The position numbers were made by a program, and so were the translations under genes. From assembly GCF_033807575.1 (NCBI RefSeq), contig NC_084720.1, positions 19,351,570 through 19,415,569 of the forward strand: a stretch of 64,000 nt of DNA. Direction: 5' to 3'. Each line of letters begins with the position of its first letter. Positions within the stretch are counted from its first letter, which is position 1. This stretch comes from Cydia pomonella. Taxonomy: Eukaryota; Arthropoda; Insecta; Lepidoptera; Tortricidae. Positions 10,597 to 20,220 of this stretch are shown here, one piece after another. The notes beneath the pieces were generated by a model. It was not told the DNA's origin and ran no database searches. It was given only the letters and a program-made list of their open reading frames with translations.

Positions 10597-11793
10597 TGTT
10601 ACGGACAGCATGGGCCCCTGCCGAGACGAATGCTCGGACGGTACAGACCCGGGCCGGAAAGAATTACCTAACGCGTAAAACTAGATAAAATAGCTATAGG
10701 GTGCCTAGCTATAGGATAGAAATAAGTTGACACAAGCACACTTTGTATGATTGACTAGAAACAGGATAAAATTGTAGTCGCTATGAAAATAGCGTTTTGT
10801 GTCAGCTTGTTACGTGACGTCATCACCGCGGGTGAGCGGCCGGTGCGATCGCTGCGGAAGCCGGAAGCGTACTGAGCGGCGCGGACCTCGGTGCGCGGTA
10901 TTTATATGTTCGGGCCGAGGCGACCCAATTTCACCTGATTTCTCCCAAGTTAGGCTTTCCCCAGGGATCGTAATGACCTGTATAGATAGAAAATAGGGTT
11001 AGCTATCCGTAGACACAAGCATTGTAAGCATTGGGCCTAGAATTATCGAGATATTAAGACTTAAAGTTATTTTTGTATGGAGTTGAACTATCGATAGAGA
11101 TAATTATTATATTTATGAATATTTTCAGCTGAAACTAGTATAATAGGGTAGATCTTCGTAAATGCTTTCTAAAAAGGTACGGTTCATCACTGAAAACCTC
11201 AGGGTTCCCGAGATAAACCCGAAAAGGTGGTTAAATACGGGGAAAGTTCTACGCCCAATGCGAGAAAGAGATAGCACAAGAAAGAGAAGTCCACGTAACG
11301 AGGCCGTTCTCGAATTATCTGGAGTTACTTTCGAGACCTCGTATTCGCCCTATATAAGCAGGCGAGATACGGCCTGCGGACAGTGAGTTAGTACAGTCAG
11401 TTCAGTTCAGTTCAAGCGATCGGAAAATAAAAAGGAAAAGTGAGGAAAAAGTGAAAGTGCCCTAAAGTTGTGATCAGTATTAGTGGTAATAGTGGTTTTA
11501 GTGCTAGTTACGTGGACCGCTTAGTTATTTTACCTTAGTAAGTACTAGAATAACGTTATAGTGAAAGTGCCTATAGTGTTAGTGTTTTAGTGCTTAAGTT
11601 TGGTGCCTAAGGTCTAGACTAAGTGTGTGCTAGTGCTAAATAAATAAGAATTTAATTAAGTGGTGTTTGTTTGACGCTCCAACTACGTCCCACCGTGGGA
11701 GGAATTGGATTTCCGAACCAGCAGGCTCCGTAAATAAATATTAAACTGAGTTATCGCTGAGAGCTGACTCCAGGGTGTCCTCTGGCGGTTACA
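10597..11793 (+). repeat. 3' LTR of BEL/Pao element 1
   Basis: 1197 bp, ends tgttacgg...ggttaca, followed by the target duplication gcagc at 11794-11798. It lacks the 16-bp duplicated piece of the 5' LTR and has one extra t in agtgtttta. Confidence 0.93.
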
Positions 11794-11798
11794 GCAGC

Positions 11799-12238
11799 AT
11801 TTCGCCAAAATGGCACTACTCTTTTGAACGGTAGCTACTCTTTTGAACTTTAGAGAATAGGAAAAAGCAGAGTCGGTTTGTGTTAATACGGTTTATTTCT
11901 TTAAATTAAGCGTGGACCATTATCATATCAAAATATACGTCTTCACATTTTCAGAAGTATGAAAAGTTTACAGCGAAAAAATAGAGCAAAATAAGAATTA
12001 GGAATGTATATGGAAAATAAACGTGTATTACGGTCAGAGTAAAAACGGGGCCGCAGAAATTGGTGCAATGAAGCAATTTAAATAAACTAGCATTGCACCA
12101 TCATTAAGTAATGACAACATACTTGAACGCTTGGCGGATAATTTGTTTGATTTAGCAGCATAATAATAAAATTTTCAATTGTTTAATAGAGATACATTCC
12201 TTACATACTTACACCAAACTAATTATTTAAACCGAATA
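11799..12238. other. Intron 2 of esterase 1, nothing recognised
   Basis: AT-rich intronic DNA. cactactcttttgaacggtagctactcttttgaac is a short imperfect direct repeat. No exon or known element seen. Confidence 0.4.
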
Positions 12239-12326
12239 ATTAGTAGTAATATTCACGTAATTTTAGTCACTCGGCCGACATGTTCTGAAGATCCTAGGTT
12301 TTCATTTTCAAGCACTAATTGTCTGG
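12239..12326. mobile_element. Fragment of the MITE family seen complete at 56550
   Basis: ttagtcactcggccgacatg followed by agatcctaggt and caagcactaa parallels the left half of the palindromic element at 56550-56748 (ttagtcactcgcgcgacatg, agcctaggt, caagcactaa). Only one arm remains. Confidence 0.6.
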
Positions 12327-12765
12327 TAGAGAATGCCTTACGGCATTAATTTCGCCTATTGTACAGTGTGTTTTCTTATGTGAAATAAAGATTTAATAAA
12401 TAAATAAATAAATAAATAAATAAATGATTAGCTCTTTAATTACAAACGGTTTTTTTTGTTATCTACCCTACTGACTTAACATCTGTACCCTACTATATCT
12501 GTGTCTGAACATGAATCACGACCGGTCTGGCCTAGTGGGTACTGAGTTAGTAGAGAATGCCTTACGGCATTAATTTCGCCTATTGTACAGTGTGTTTTCT
12601 TATGTGAAATAAAGATTTAATAAATAAATAAATAAATAAATGATTAGCTCTTTAATTACAAACGGTTTTTTTGTTATCTACCCTACTGACTTAACATCTG
12701 TACCCTACTATATCTGTGTCTGAACATGAATCACGACCGGTCTGGCCTAGTGGGTACTGAGTTAG
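12327..12765 (+). repeat. Tandem duplication spanning a LINE tail and a SINE head
   Basis: Two direct copies (12327-12550 and 12551-12765) begin tagagaatgccttacggcat and end with the SINE start gaccggtctggcctagtggg...gttag. They differ mainly in the number of aaat units. The first part, ending gtgaaataaagatttaataa with an (aaat)n tail, resembles the 3' end of RTE-type LINEs. The second copy runs on into the rest of the SINE, so duplication came after SINE insertion. Confidence 0.8.
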
Positions 12766-13045
12766 TGACCCTGCCTATGAAGCCGGGCATTTATTGTAAT
12801 TGAGTGATGAATACAGATATTCGTTCCTGAGACATGGGTATTTTTTAAGTATATAAGTATGTATTGTGACTATACAAATTGTAGAATACACTATAAAACT
12901 TAGTATGTATTTATCTATACACATCAGTATATCGTCGCCTAGTACCCATAGTACAAACTTCGCTTAATTTGAGGCTAGTGGCTAAGTCGATCTGTGTAAC
13001 ATTGTTCCCAAATATATCTATTTTTAAATATATATGAATTCTCTC
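12735..13045 (+). mobile_element. tRNA-derived SINE, nearly full length
   Basis: Head gaccggtctggcctagtggg, A-box-like tagtgaccctgcctatgaag. The B-box region is deleted (gaagcc runs straight into gggcatttatt). Body tgatgaatacagatattcg, tail cgcctagtacccatagtac and ggctaagtcgatctgtgtaa. Same family as 3368-3556 and 32216-32484. Confidence 0.75.
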
Positions 13046-13859
13046 GGTCGTGCTCCCTTCCCGGTCATGCACAGCCTAACGACATCATCAAATCGATACA
13101 TGTTATGTTATCTGAATCGTAAAAACCGAATCCTGACGAAACCAGGGCAAGGGTTTTCCAAAACATGTCGAGTCAGGTGGGGAAGGAGGAACACTTGCTA
13201 GGAATCATAATGTTTCATTTGCCTCGAGCAAAACATACAAAATTCGTTGGCACACCTTGGTTTGGCGGTTTGGTAAATCTTGGAGACGATATATCAGAAA
13301 GCTATAAACCGAAGCAAAATGACAAGTTTTATAGCCCAAAAGTACAGTAAGCGGTTTGACAAACCTAAAAGTATATTAATTATTTGTGTCCCAAGGGAGG
13401 AAAAGTAGGAAATTGCGTGCCGCGTGTAAAATTGTTACCCGAACCGAAGGCGAGGATGGCAAACACGCGGGATGGAATGTCCTGCGTTTCCTCCCGTGGT
13501 GCGCATACTATTGTTCTGCTCGACGGAGGCGGAAAGCGGTAGCTTTGTTTAGCGCAGCGGGAGCAAAGTTCACGCTTAAACACGCTTACGCAGAAAAATA
13601 AATAGCGCCATCTACAACTACAACAACGAAGGCGCGTTAAAATTAAAACACTACTTAAGACAAACACACCGACTGCGTGTGCGTTGATATGGATACGCGC
13701 GTGAGAAAAATATTGGAGCCATGCACGCACACGTCACTCAAGCAGTGTGCCGTCTCTCATAAGGATCTGTATTTTACAACGCGTACGTGCACGTCTACAT
13801 CCACCAGTCACCAGTCCGGTGTGCACAGGAATTTATTAATTTTATTTCTTTCTTTCCAG
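13046..13859. other. End of esterase 1 intron 2, with an unassigned GC-richer block
   Basis: 13380-13730 is more GC-rich than its surroundings and open on both strands for 70-116 codons, but I recognise no protein; it may be an unknown repeat. A good acceptor (ttatttctttctttccag) ends the stretch at 13859. Confidence 0.4.
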
Positions 13860-14043
13860 TGACCCAACACCAACGACATCACCCCTGCTGCCGTTCCGCT
13901 GGCAGCCCGGCCGCGCCAGCAACCCCTCAGCTTTAGTTATCGACGGTCAACTGTCCACAGGTCGTCTCTGGGACTATGCTACTGTAGACCTGTGGAACCA
14001 GACCTACAGCAAGTATAGGAGGAAACTGTATGGGTTCCAATAA
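13860..14043 (+). CDS. Carboxylesterase 1, terminal exon
   Basis: The acceptor tttctttccag leads into phase 2: the gg left at 3324 plus t gives Gly, followed by DPTPTTSPLLPFRWQPG, the GDPTP start usual for this exon in insect esterases. It continues through ALVIDG and VDLWNQTY to the stop TAA at 14041-14043. The exon gives about 60 residues, the normal C-terminal part of the fold, so esterase 1 still has a proper end despite the 10.5-kb intron. From base 13906 the exon is the first of several 150-bp tandem copies that continue downstream. Confidence 0.93.
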
Positions 14044-14205
14044 TCTCCACTTCAACCCGGCTGCGCCAGCAACCCCTCAGCTTTAATCATCGACGGGCAT
14101 CTCTCCACGGCTCGTCTCTGGGACTACAGTATTGTAGACCTTTGGAACCAGACCTACAGCATGTATTGGAAGAAACTGTATGGGTTCCAATAATCTCCAC
14201 TTCAA
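14044..14205 (+). pseudogene. In-frame tandem copy of the esterase 1 terminal coding segment
   Basis: Bases 14056-14205 repeat 13906-14055 with a period of exactly 150 bp (50 codons). The copy keeps the same frame, is open throughout (CASNPSALIIDG...VDLWNQTYSM) and ends with its own TAA at 14191-14193. It differs from the real exon at about nine residues. It lacks the GDPTP start and any splice acceptor, so it lies in the 3' UTR and would be translated only by readthrough of the first TAA or by a new splice. Confidence 0.85.
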
Positions 14206-14640
14206 CCCGGCTGCGCCAGCAACCCCTCATCTTTAGTCATCGACGGTCATCTCTCCACGGCTCGTCTCTGGGACTACGTACGCTTCTGTAAACGTAAAGT
14301 CAAAATATAATGTATTGCAAAGACCAGCATATAAAATGTTAAAAATGTATTGATGGGAAACCGGATAAGAACTACTGACATTCTGCAAGTTGTGTATGCG
14401 TACAAACATAGGAGTTAAAAGTGACGAAATAACTTGTAGATGATCTTTACCTATAGATGATCTTCTCCACGTTGACCGTACAGCTACACCAAGTGTAGGA
14501 GGAAACTTCTTGGATTTCAATAGACTTATGGTCTTTTCTGCCTTTGATGACCACGAAAGCTGTCAATGGCTGGTCTGTGGCACTACACCAAGGTAGACGT
14601 TTGAAATGAAACCTACAGCAGTATAAAATGAATATATGTT
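14206..14640 (+). pseudogene. Third and fourth decayed copies of the esterase 1 terminal segment
   Basis: Copy 3 starts at 14206 with the same 150-bp phase and stays recognisable to about 14277 (ctcgtctctgggactacg). An unrelated insert to about 14468 follows, then the copy's end (cagctacaccaagtgtagga ... ggatttcaatag). Copy 4 (about 14545-14630) keeps ctgtcaatggctggtctgtg and aaacctacagcag-like pieces. Both are broken by stops and indels. No function is supported. Confidence 0.75.
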
Positions 14641-14699
14641 TATGTGTGAATTATTTCCCTTGATATATCAGGATTTTTGTACCGCTTGTCAGGATTGTT

Positions 14700-14990
14700 G
14701 ATATTTATTATTTTTCATTGATTGAATAGTGCTGTGCACAAAACTTGACCGCAACGTCCAAGTTTGTCGCTTGCTATAAGGACGGCTTGTCAGGTTATTC
14801 GATAAAGATACAAGCAAATCTCGCCCGTATGGCAAGCGATCAAGAGGTACGATTTTCCGACCGCAGTCACATGAAGACTGTTAAAGGTGCGACCAGACCG
14901 CAGCTTAAAAAACGGTCACGATACGGAATCGCAGTGACGCGTCGTATGCGTACCGTTTTTGACGCATGCTCCCCACACCGCTGCTGACAT
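14700..14990. mobile_element. MITE-related repeat
   Basis: The core ttattcgataaagatacaag with caaatctcgcccgtatggcaa is shared with the palindromic MITE at 37840-37977 (ttattcgtttaaagatacaag, caaatctcgtccttatggca). Terminal motifs gaccgcaacgtcc and gaccgcagtcac are eroded versions of that element's inverted repeats. Confidence 0.65.
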
Positions 14991-16382
14991 GACATACTCT
15001 TTAATTACCGTGTATATACAGGCTGTTCCGAAGTATTAAATCGTAAATCATTAATGTCTCCGTTAATACTGTGTCGTTTGGAATGAGACTTTGTACATAG
15101 GTTAAGAAATACCCTAATCAACACGTCCTATTCATCTATGTCCAGAGGGTAGCGACACGTTGTATAGATGGTTTAGGTACAAGTCATAATTCACTGGTTA
15201 TAATGTAGTTATTGTTATTTCTATCGAGTAGGTATAAAGGGAAAATAGTCAATAAGGTTTTGAGACAGTGGAGCCCCCTAGTGGTATTGAGAACGACAGC
15301 TTTTATACAATTACTATTTTCTAGTTACGATTTTTCTTTGACAGTAGAACTTTTCAGCTCTACCTGTCTCGAGGGTTGTTTTTTAACCCCTGACCCAAAA
15401 GAGGGTTGTTAAGTTTGACCGCTATTTGTGTCTCTCTGTGGCACTTTAGCTCTTAAACGGATGAACCGATTTTTATGCGTTTTTTATATGAAAGCAGGCT
15501 TTCTAGCGGTAGTGGATGGATGTTTTGTCAAAATCGGTTCATCCGTTTATGTGTTGGTTTTTTTTTTAAATATTATTCTGCGAAAGACATTTACGGTGTG
15601 ATAATGTTTCTAGTCTGACTAGTATAGAACAAGCTAGAATAGCCTAAAACATTTATTTAAATGTAATTTAATGCCATTGTGTGACATACAGGAATTGTGC
15701 AATAAATCACTATTTTAAATGAATATCATACTTTTTTATTGGTTGCATACTGTGTAGACTAGTGTATAGTGTTTATTTTTTTTATATTCTTTATTCCTTC
15801 CTTAGTTAAGATTGCTTTTTGGCCATACAGAAAATACATCGGGGTTTTTAATGCGGAAATGTTTTACACTAGAACTATACTCTGTATCTTTAGGTATTTA
15901 AATAAAAGTAAACAAACAATTTGTACATTTTCGGGTAGTTCTAATATTTATTGGTTAACCAACCAAATTCAAAACCGCCTGGATCTGTCACTGAACGACC
16001 TGAACTTAAACCTACATTATTTGATAATGTAATGTTTAATTCTACCCTCAACTGGCTTAAGGAGCCATTTGAGGGTAGATTTTGTTTACCTTTTTTTAAA
16101 TACTTAAAGACTAAAAACTAGGTAAAAACTGTAAAAACCGATACTATTTTAATATTAAATTTCTAAGCACATTTTTAATTTATCAGTCATTATTTTACAA
16201 AATACAAAGTTATAAATTTATTTAATTATAAATACACGAAATCACTCCCGTATGCTTATTACCTCCACCATCGACGGTTTATCTGGACGGAACTGGTCAA
16301 AGTATATAACCGGTTATAAAATCGATTATTGCCGAAAAATAACCGTTAATCTGTAAAATAAATTATTTTTCCTTGTCGTATC
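14991..16382. other. Intergenic, with one inverted repeat
   Basis: Mostly AT-rich without genes. 15454-15473 (aaacggatgaaccgattttt) and 15530-15549 are inverted copies, a motif common in lepidopteran transposons. tatacaggctgttccgaagt at about 15015 resembles a DNA-transposon end. Not assigned further. Confidence 0.4.
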
Positions 16383-16657
16383 CTCATGGCTGAGGGACGT
16401 TTCGACTCTGGACACTCTTCACCAGTGCTCTCCAAGCCGCTCTATCTTGGACCCGGTGCATGCTAGCTTGAAATGTGGTTTTTGTCTCGGACGTTCTTTG
16501 TCCGCCCAACGTAAAGCCATATGTCCATCCCTTCCTTCCTTGGCATGCGTCCAATCATTATGAGCTTTTCCAGATTATCTGGACCTCTCAGATGTCCGAA
16601 GAAACCAAAATAAATTAACCGTCTTAAAATCACAGGGTTGAACACTCGAAGCGTCAA
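16383..16657 (-). mobile_element. LINE fragment, C-terminal end of reverse transcriptase protein
   Basis: On the - strand the reading gives RRLIYFGFFGHLRGPDNLEKLI and, in a shifted frame at the end, QDRAAWRALVKSVQSRNVPQ before a stop. These match the C-terminal tail typical of a common lepidopteran LINE family (GH..R...NLEKLI...; DR..WR.LV). The frame is broken; dead copy. Confidence 0.75.
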
Positions 16658-17826
16658 GCCTTAGCGCTCAGGGGGTTGATTATTGAATTTCGAGCGCTCG
16701 AATTCGTCGCTCGAAAATCTGTGGAAAACGGCGAATTGATATTTTAGAAATACGAGCAATATAAATTAGAAATCTAGTGGTATTGACCACTCGTTTTCAA
16801 TTATATTAGTAGAATTTCAATGCCTAGTAGGGAGATAAATTGAAGGGAATTACACGAAATCGAAATTCAAAAATCGGCCCCCAGTTGCTAACTTGCTTTA
16901 TTTCTATTTCGTTATCAAAAGTGCAGTTGAACTAAAGCATACATTACCAGTAGCACATAATTGCGCACAAAGGGAAAGTTTTTCAAACGATACTGCATCG
17001 CGAACTTGCCGGGCGAGCAACTTGCTGCGAGCTGCTTGTAACGAGCTGCCTCTGATTATGACAGCTGCTCGCTATTTAAGAATGTAGTATTATAGCTCGT
17101 GGTCGTCTCTTGTTGTTAACCAGACTTACGGACAGTTGAACAACAGATTTAATTATTTGAGTCATACCAATCTTCGTTTGGCTCTGTTTCACAATGTCTA
17201 AGTAAATTATCGGATAGTTAATTAAGAAAGAAATTTACTGCCAGACCTGCCTTCCTGCAAAACTTAGCAGTTTATTTGAAGATTGTGATACGCCAACGAT
17301 GAAATTATTCGTCAGATAAGTGGCATGTAGCTTATTCAGGAGTTTACTTATAGTACATTGTGATATAGACCCTTAATTTGAAAGAATTATATTTACTTAA
17401 TGAGACTGCATCTGAAAAAAAAAAAATTTTGTTGAATCTTGAGTAAGTCCTTGCGAATCTTTTTGGAGCCCAACTCGCTTGTAAGGTGCTAGTAGGGTCA
17501 AAGACAAGACGGGAAAACCAGTGTCTTTTCTGGGGTTAAAGATTTGGATACATTTTACATACCAAAAATGTATTTGACCCAGTGTGTACGTAAGGAGCCC
17601 TTACTAAGGAGAGCGCGTCTTAAAATTTGTAGCAACAATTTGGAGCCTTTTCTAGAACGGGCTCAAGTTTCTATAAAAGACTCGCTCCTCCAACAAGTTT
17701 GTAAGAACTTCAGTTCGGATATAATCACTCTAAAAACTTTAGTTTTAAAGATAAGGTCTGTAAAGACGATAGGTAAAATATAGAGACTACTATATTTTCT
17801 AAAATAGAAAATGAATAAGACCAGAA
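16658..17826. other. Intergenic, nothing recognised
   Basis: No supported exon or known repeat. Short open frames at 16893-17087 and 17544-17783 show no recognisable domain. Confidence 0.4.
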
Positions 17827-17935
17827 GGCCTACCGCGAATCACGTTCGATGTATTGCCTCTCTATCGCACTTGTTTAATTCGTACGTAAGTGTGACAGGG
17901 AGGCAACACATTGAACGTGGTTCGCGGTAAGCCCT
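17827..17935. mobile_element. Palindromic MITE A
   Basis: Inverted arms of about 48 bp: ggcctaccgcgaatcacgtt on the left against aacgtggttcgcggtaagcc on the right, and tgcctctctatcgcactt against aagtgtgacagggaggca. Short loop. No coding. Confidence 0.8.
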
Positions 17936-17940
17936 TTGGA

Positions 17941-18085
17941 GCCTAGCAAAGATAACAAACGTACATCGACAAACGCTAAACAAAACGAAAACATGCATCG
18001 GCGACGAAAAGTCACGTGACTATTTTCATACATTATTGAAGTTTCGATTGACATTTTCGATCAACGATTGCAATCTTGGCTAGGC
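17941..18085. mobile_element. MITE B with GCCTAGCcAAGAT ends
   Basis: Left gcctagcaaagat and right atcttggctaggc match as inverted repeats at 12 of 13 positions. The interior is non-coding. Same end class as 40429-40570. Confidence 0.65.
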
Positions 18086-18136
18086 ATTCTGGGGTCTTTT
18101 GGAGATACAAATGCGGCTATTTAAGCCAGTCAAAAA

Positions 18137-18284
18137 TTAACCCCCTTATTCATAAACGTCTACGAAAGTAAACAAGCCGCTAATAATCGTTTGTTCCTTT
18201 CCGACGTATTAGTATGATGGAAAGAGACAAACAATTATTCGCTGCTTGTCAACTTTAGTAGACTCTTATGAATAAGGGGGTTAA
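18137..18284. mobile_element. MITE C flanked by TTAA
   Basis: ttaa|cccccttattcataa on the left and ttatgaataaggggg|ttaa on the right. The arms extend inward (cgtctacgaaagtaaacaag against cttgtcaactttagtagact). TTAA duplications are the mark of piggyBac-type transposition, so a piggyBac source is inferred. Confidence 0.75.
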
Positions 18285-18292
18285 ACTTTAAG

Positions 18293-18639
18293 TTAAGAGG
18301 GAAATATAGCACGTGACCGTCCATTCAAATAGAGAAAACGTTTTTCCACTTCTTAATATTTTTCATTCTCCATTATTTTTAGTATGTTATTGACTCAATG
18401 AAAAACTAGGTTTATAGGTTTAAAATTTTATTTTATATTTCAAAACATGCTGAATAAAATAAAATAAAATTTCAATCTAGACCTATAAATCTAGAATATA
18501 TTATGCTGAAGCGATCAACATCAAAATCAAAGTGATTTGTTAAGATCTATTTAGCGCAAAACGTTTTCTCCCGAAATGGAATTTCGTAGAAAAATTACCG
18601 TTATTTCGTTAGATTTGAAAAGATATTCTTCCCTCTTAA
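18293..18639. mobile_element. MITE D flanked by TTAA, copy 1
   Basis: Begins ttaagagggaa and ends ttcttccctcttaa. Interior block aatcaaagtgatttgttaag and tctcccgaaatgg is shared with the copy at 39901-40179. Non-coding, with an AT-rich centre. TTAA borders suggest piggyBac-type mobilisation. Confidence 0.75.
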
Positions 18640-18739
18640 GACCATTGAAAATAATATTTACGGCTCTTTGTGATTCCTGTGGTTCGTTTTTTTTTATCAT
18701 TAGAAAGACGGTAAGCGATCTTGACGTGTTTTTTTAATT

Positions 18740-19040
18740 AAAAACCGGCCAAGTGCAAGTCGGACTTGCGCACGAAGGGTTCCGTACCATTACACAAAAA
18801 ACGGCAAACAAATCACGTTTGTTGTATAGGAGCCCCACTTAAGTATCTGTTTTATTCTGTTTAGTTTTTTTTTTAATTTTTGGGCTATCTATTTGAGCGG
18901 GCGATTTATTTGAATTAGTTTTAATATTTATTTTTATGATGTTTATTTTTAATATATTTTTTGTATGCATGTGCCTAGATTTAAGATTTTTCAAACACAA
19001 TGTAATATTGTTATTGAATAAAAATGATGATGATGAGACA
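18740..19040. repeat. Dispersed lepidopteran repeat plus LINE-like tail
   Basis: 18747-18836 (accggccaagtgcaagtcgg, cgaagggttccgtaccatta) is a block very common in Lepidoptera. It is followed by AT-rich sequence ending ttgaataaaaatgatgatga, a LINE-like 3' end with a (gat)n tail. Source element not determined. Confidence 0.55.
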
Positions 19041-19683
19041 TACATATAGACAGATGGACAGTGTAAACCCTAATAAATACATCCGAAAAATAAATCATAT
19101 ACGAATATTTACTTTCTTTTGTTTTCATAAGTAATATAAGGAAACTCATTTTTTGAAAGTATTTTATAATAATTTTCAATAAAAAGAGAGAATTTCAAGA
19201 TTGCTTACCTTTTTTCTAATGCTAAAAAAAACGAAGAATAGAAAAGAGTTCTAAAGCTTGACCAGTAATATATGATCATGCGCCATATTGCGGAATTTCA
19301 TTGGAACTAAATTTTGCATACTAAACTGAACTGTCACCCTCTACATGAGAATAACAGCGCCCTCTTGACAAAGATCATATATTTCTGGTCGTGCTTTAGT
19401 TTAATGGGCTATAGAGCCCAATTTAGTTTTACTTATGTATAATAGAACAACTTGTTAAGGTTTTCTTTTTACTCTGATACTACCTTGAAGATCGCTCGAG
19501 CTAATTGGTGCATGCGAAATGAAATGAAGGTCGTGCATGAGATGCGCGCCAATCGCCAAGACGATCGTCAAGGTCGTTTCAATATTAGAACCAAACCGGT
19601 GATTTCTACTCCACCTTTTCTCAAAAATTTACCGACCCCTAAGACAAGCCAGAGTCCATAAGATTCCCAAACCTCGCTGAAGA
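19041..19683. other. Intergenic, nothing firm
   Basis: 19180-19235 shares ataattttcaataaaaag and ctaatgctaaaaaa with the region 36633-36690, so a piece of a dispersed repeat lies here. Otherwise nothing recognised. Confidence 0.35.
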
Positions 19684-19985
19684 ACTCATCGTCCCGTTAG
19701 CGGTGCCGATGAGGCTGATATATGATCTACTTAGTAAACATGACGTCTGCAGTCGCGGTGCCGGTCCATTGCGGATTGCCGACGTGTGGCGTGCGGCGCG
19801 AGGCGCACGGTGTATGATGGTGACAGTATTTAGAGCTCATCCTCCCGTTAGCGGTGCCGATGAGGCTGATATATGATCTACTTAGTAAACGTGACGTCTG
19901 CAGTCGTGGTGCCGGTCCATTGCGAATTGCCGACGTGTGGTGTGCGACGAGAAGAGCACGGTGTATTATGGTAACAGTATTTTGA
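19684..19985. repeat. Two-copy tandem repeat, 151-bp unit
   Basis: Units 19684-19834 and 19835-19985 share cccgttagcggtgccgatga, gatatatgatctacttagta and ggtgccggtccattgcg. They are GC-richer than their surroundings and differ mostly by transitions, many of them C/T or G/A at CpG sites. No open frame conserved. Confidence 0.8.
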
Positions 19986-20220
19986 AGGCTGAAAACACTA
20001 GTAAGTAAATATTATGGATTAATCTTCCACAAACTGTGTTATCGGACGGCGTTAAAAAAATATTACAATTTTAATACTTTGATGTCCTAAATCTCTGACA
20101 AATAATATTAATACCTAATCAAATAATTGTATCAGTTAACAAAATAATAGATCTGTGACCAAAATCGAGCCACCAAACAATGTTAAAACGATTACGCCCT
20201 CCGCCCGGGCCATCGCACTA

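Larger units (their letters stand above)
4771..11793 (+). mobile_element. BEL/Pao LTR retrotransposon 1, internally deleted
   Basis: Complete insertion bounded by LTRs that begin tgttacgg and end ggttaca, flanked by the 5-bp target duplication gcagc (4766-4770 and 11794-11798). Contents in order: 5' LTR, tRNA-Tyr-type primer site, gag-protease frame, truncated RT/RNase H, C-terminal piece of integrase, purine tract, 3' LTR. The integrase core and a stretch between protease and RT are missing, so this copy cannot move by itself, although gag and the cis signals look intact. By my reading the LTRs differ by about five substitutions, a 16-bp indel and a 1-bp indel, so the insertion is recent. 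It lies inside intron 2 of esterase 1, in the same orientation. Confidence 0.95.

Noticed and set aside
13380..13730. 116-codon minus frame and 71-codon plus frame
   Set aside because: No recognisable domain, overlapping on both strands, and inside the esterase 1 intron.
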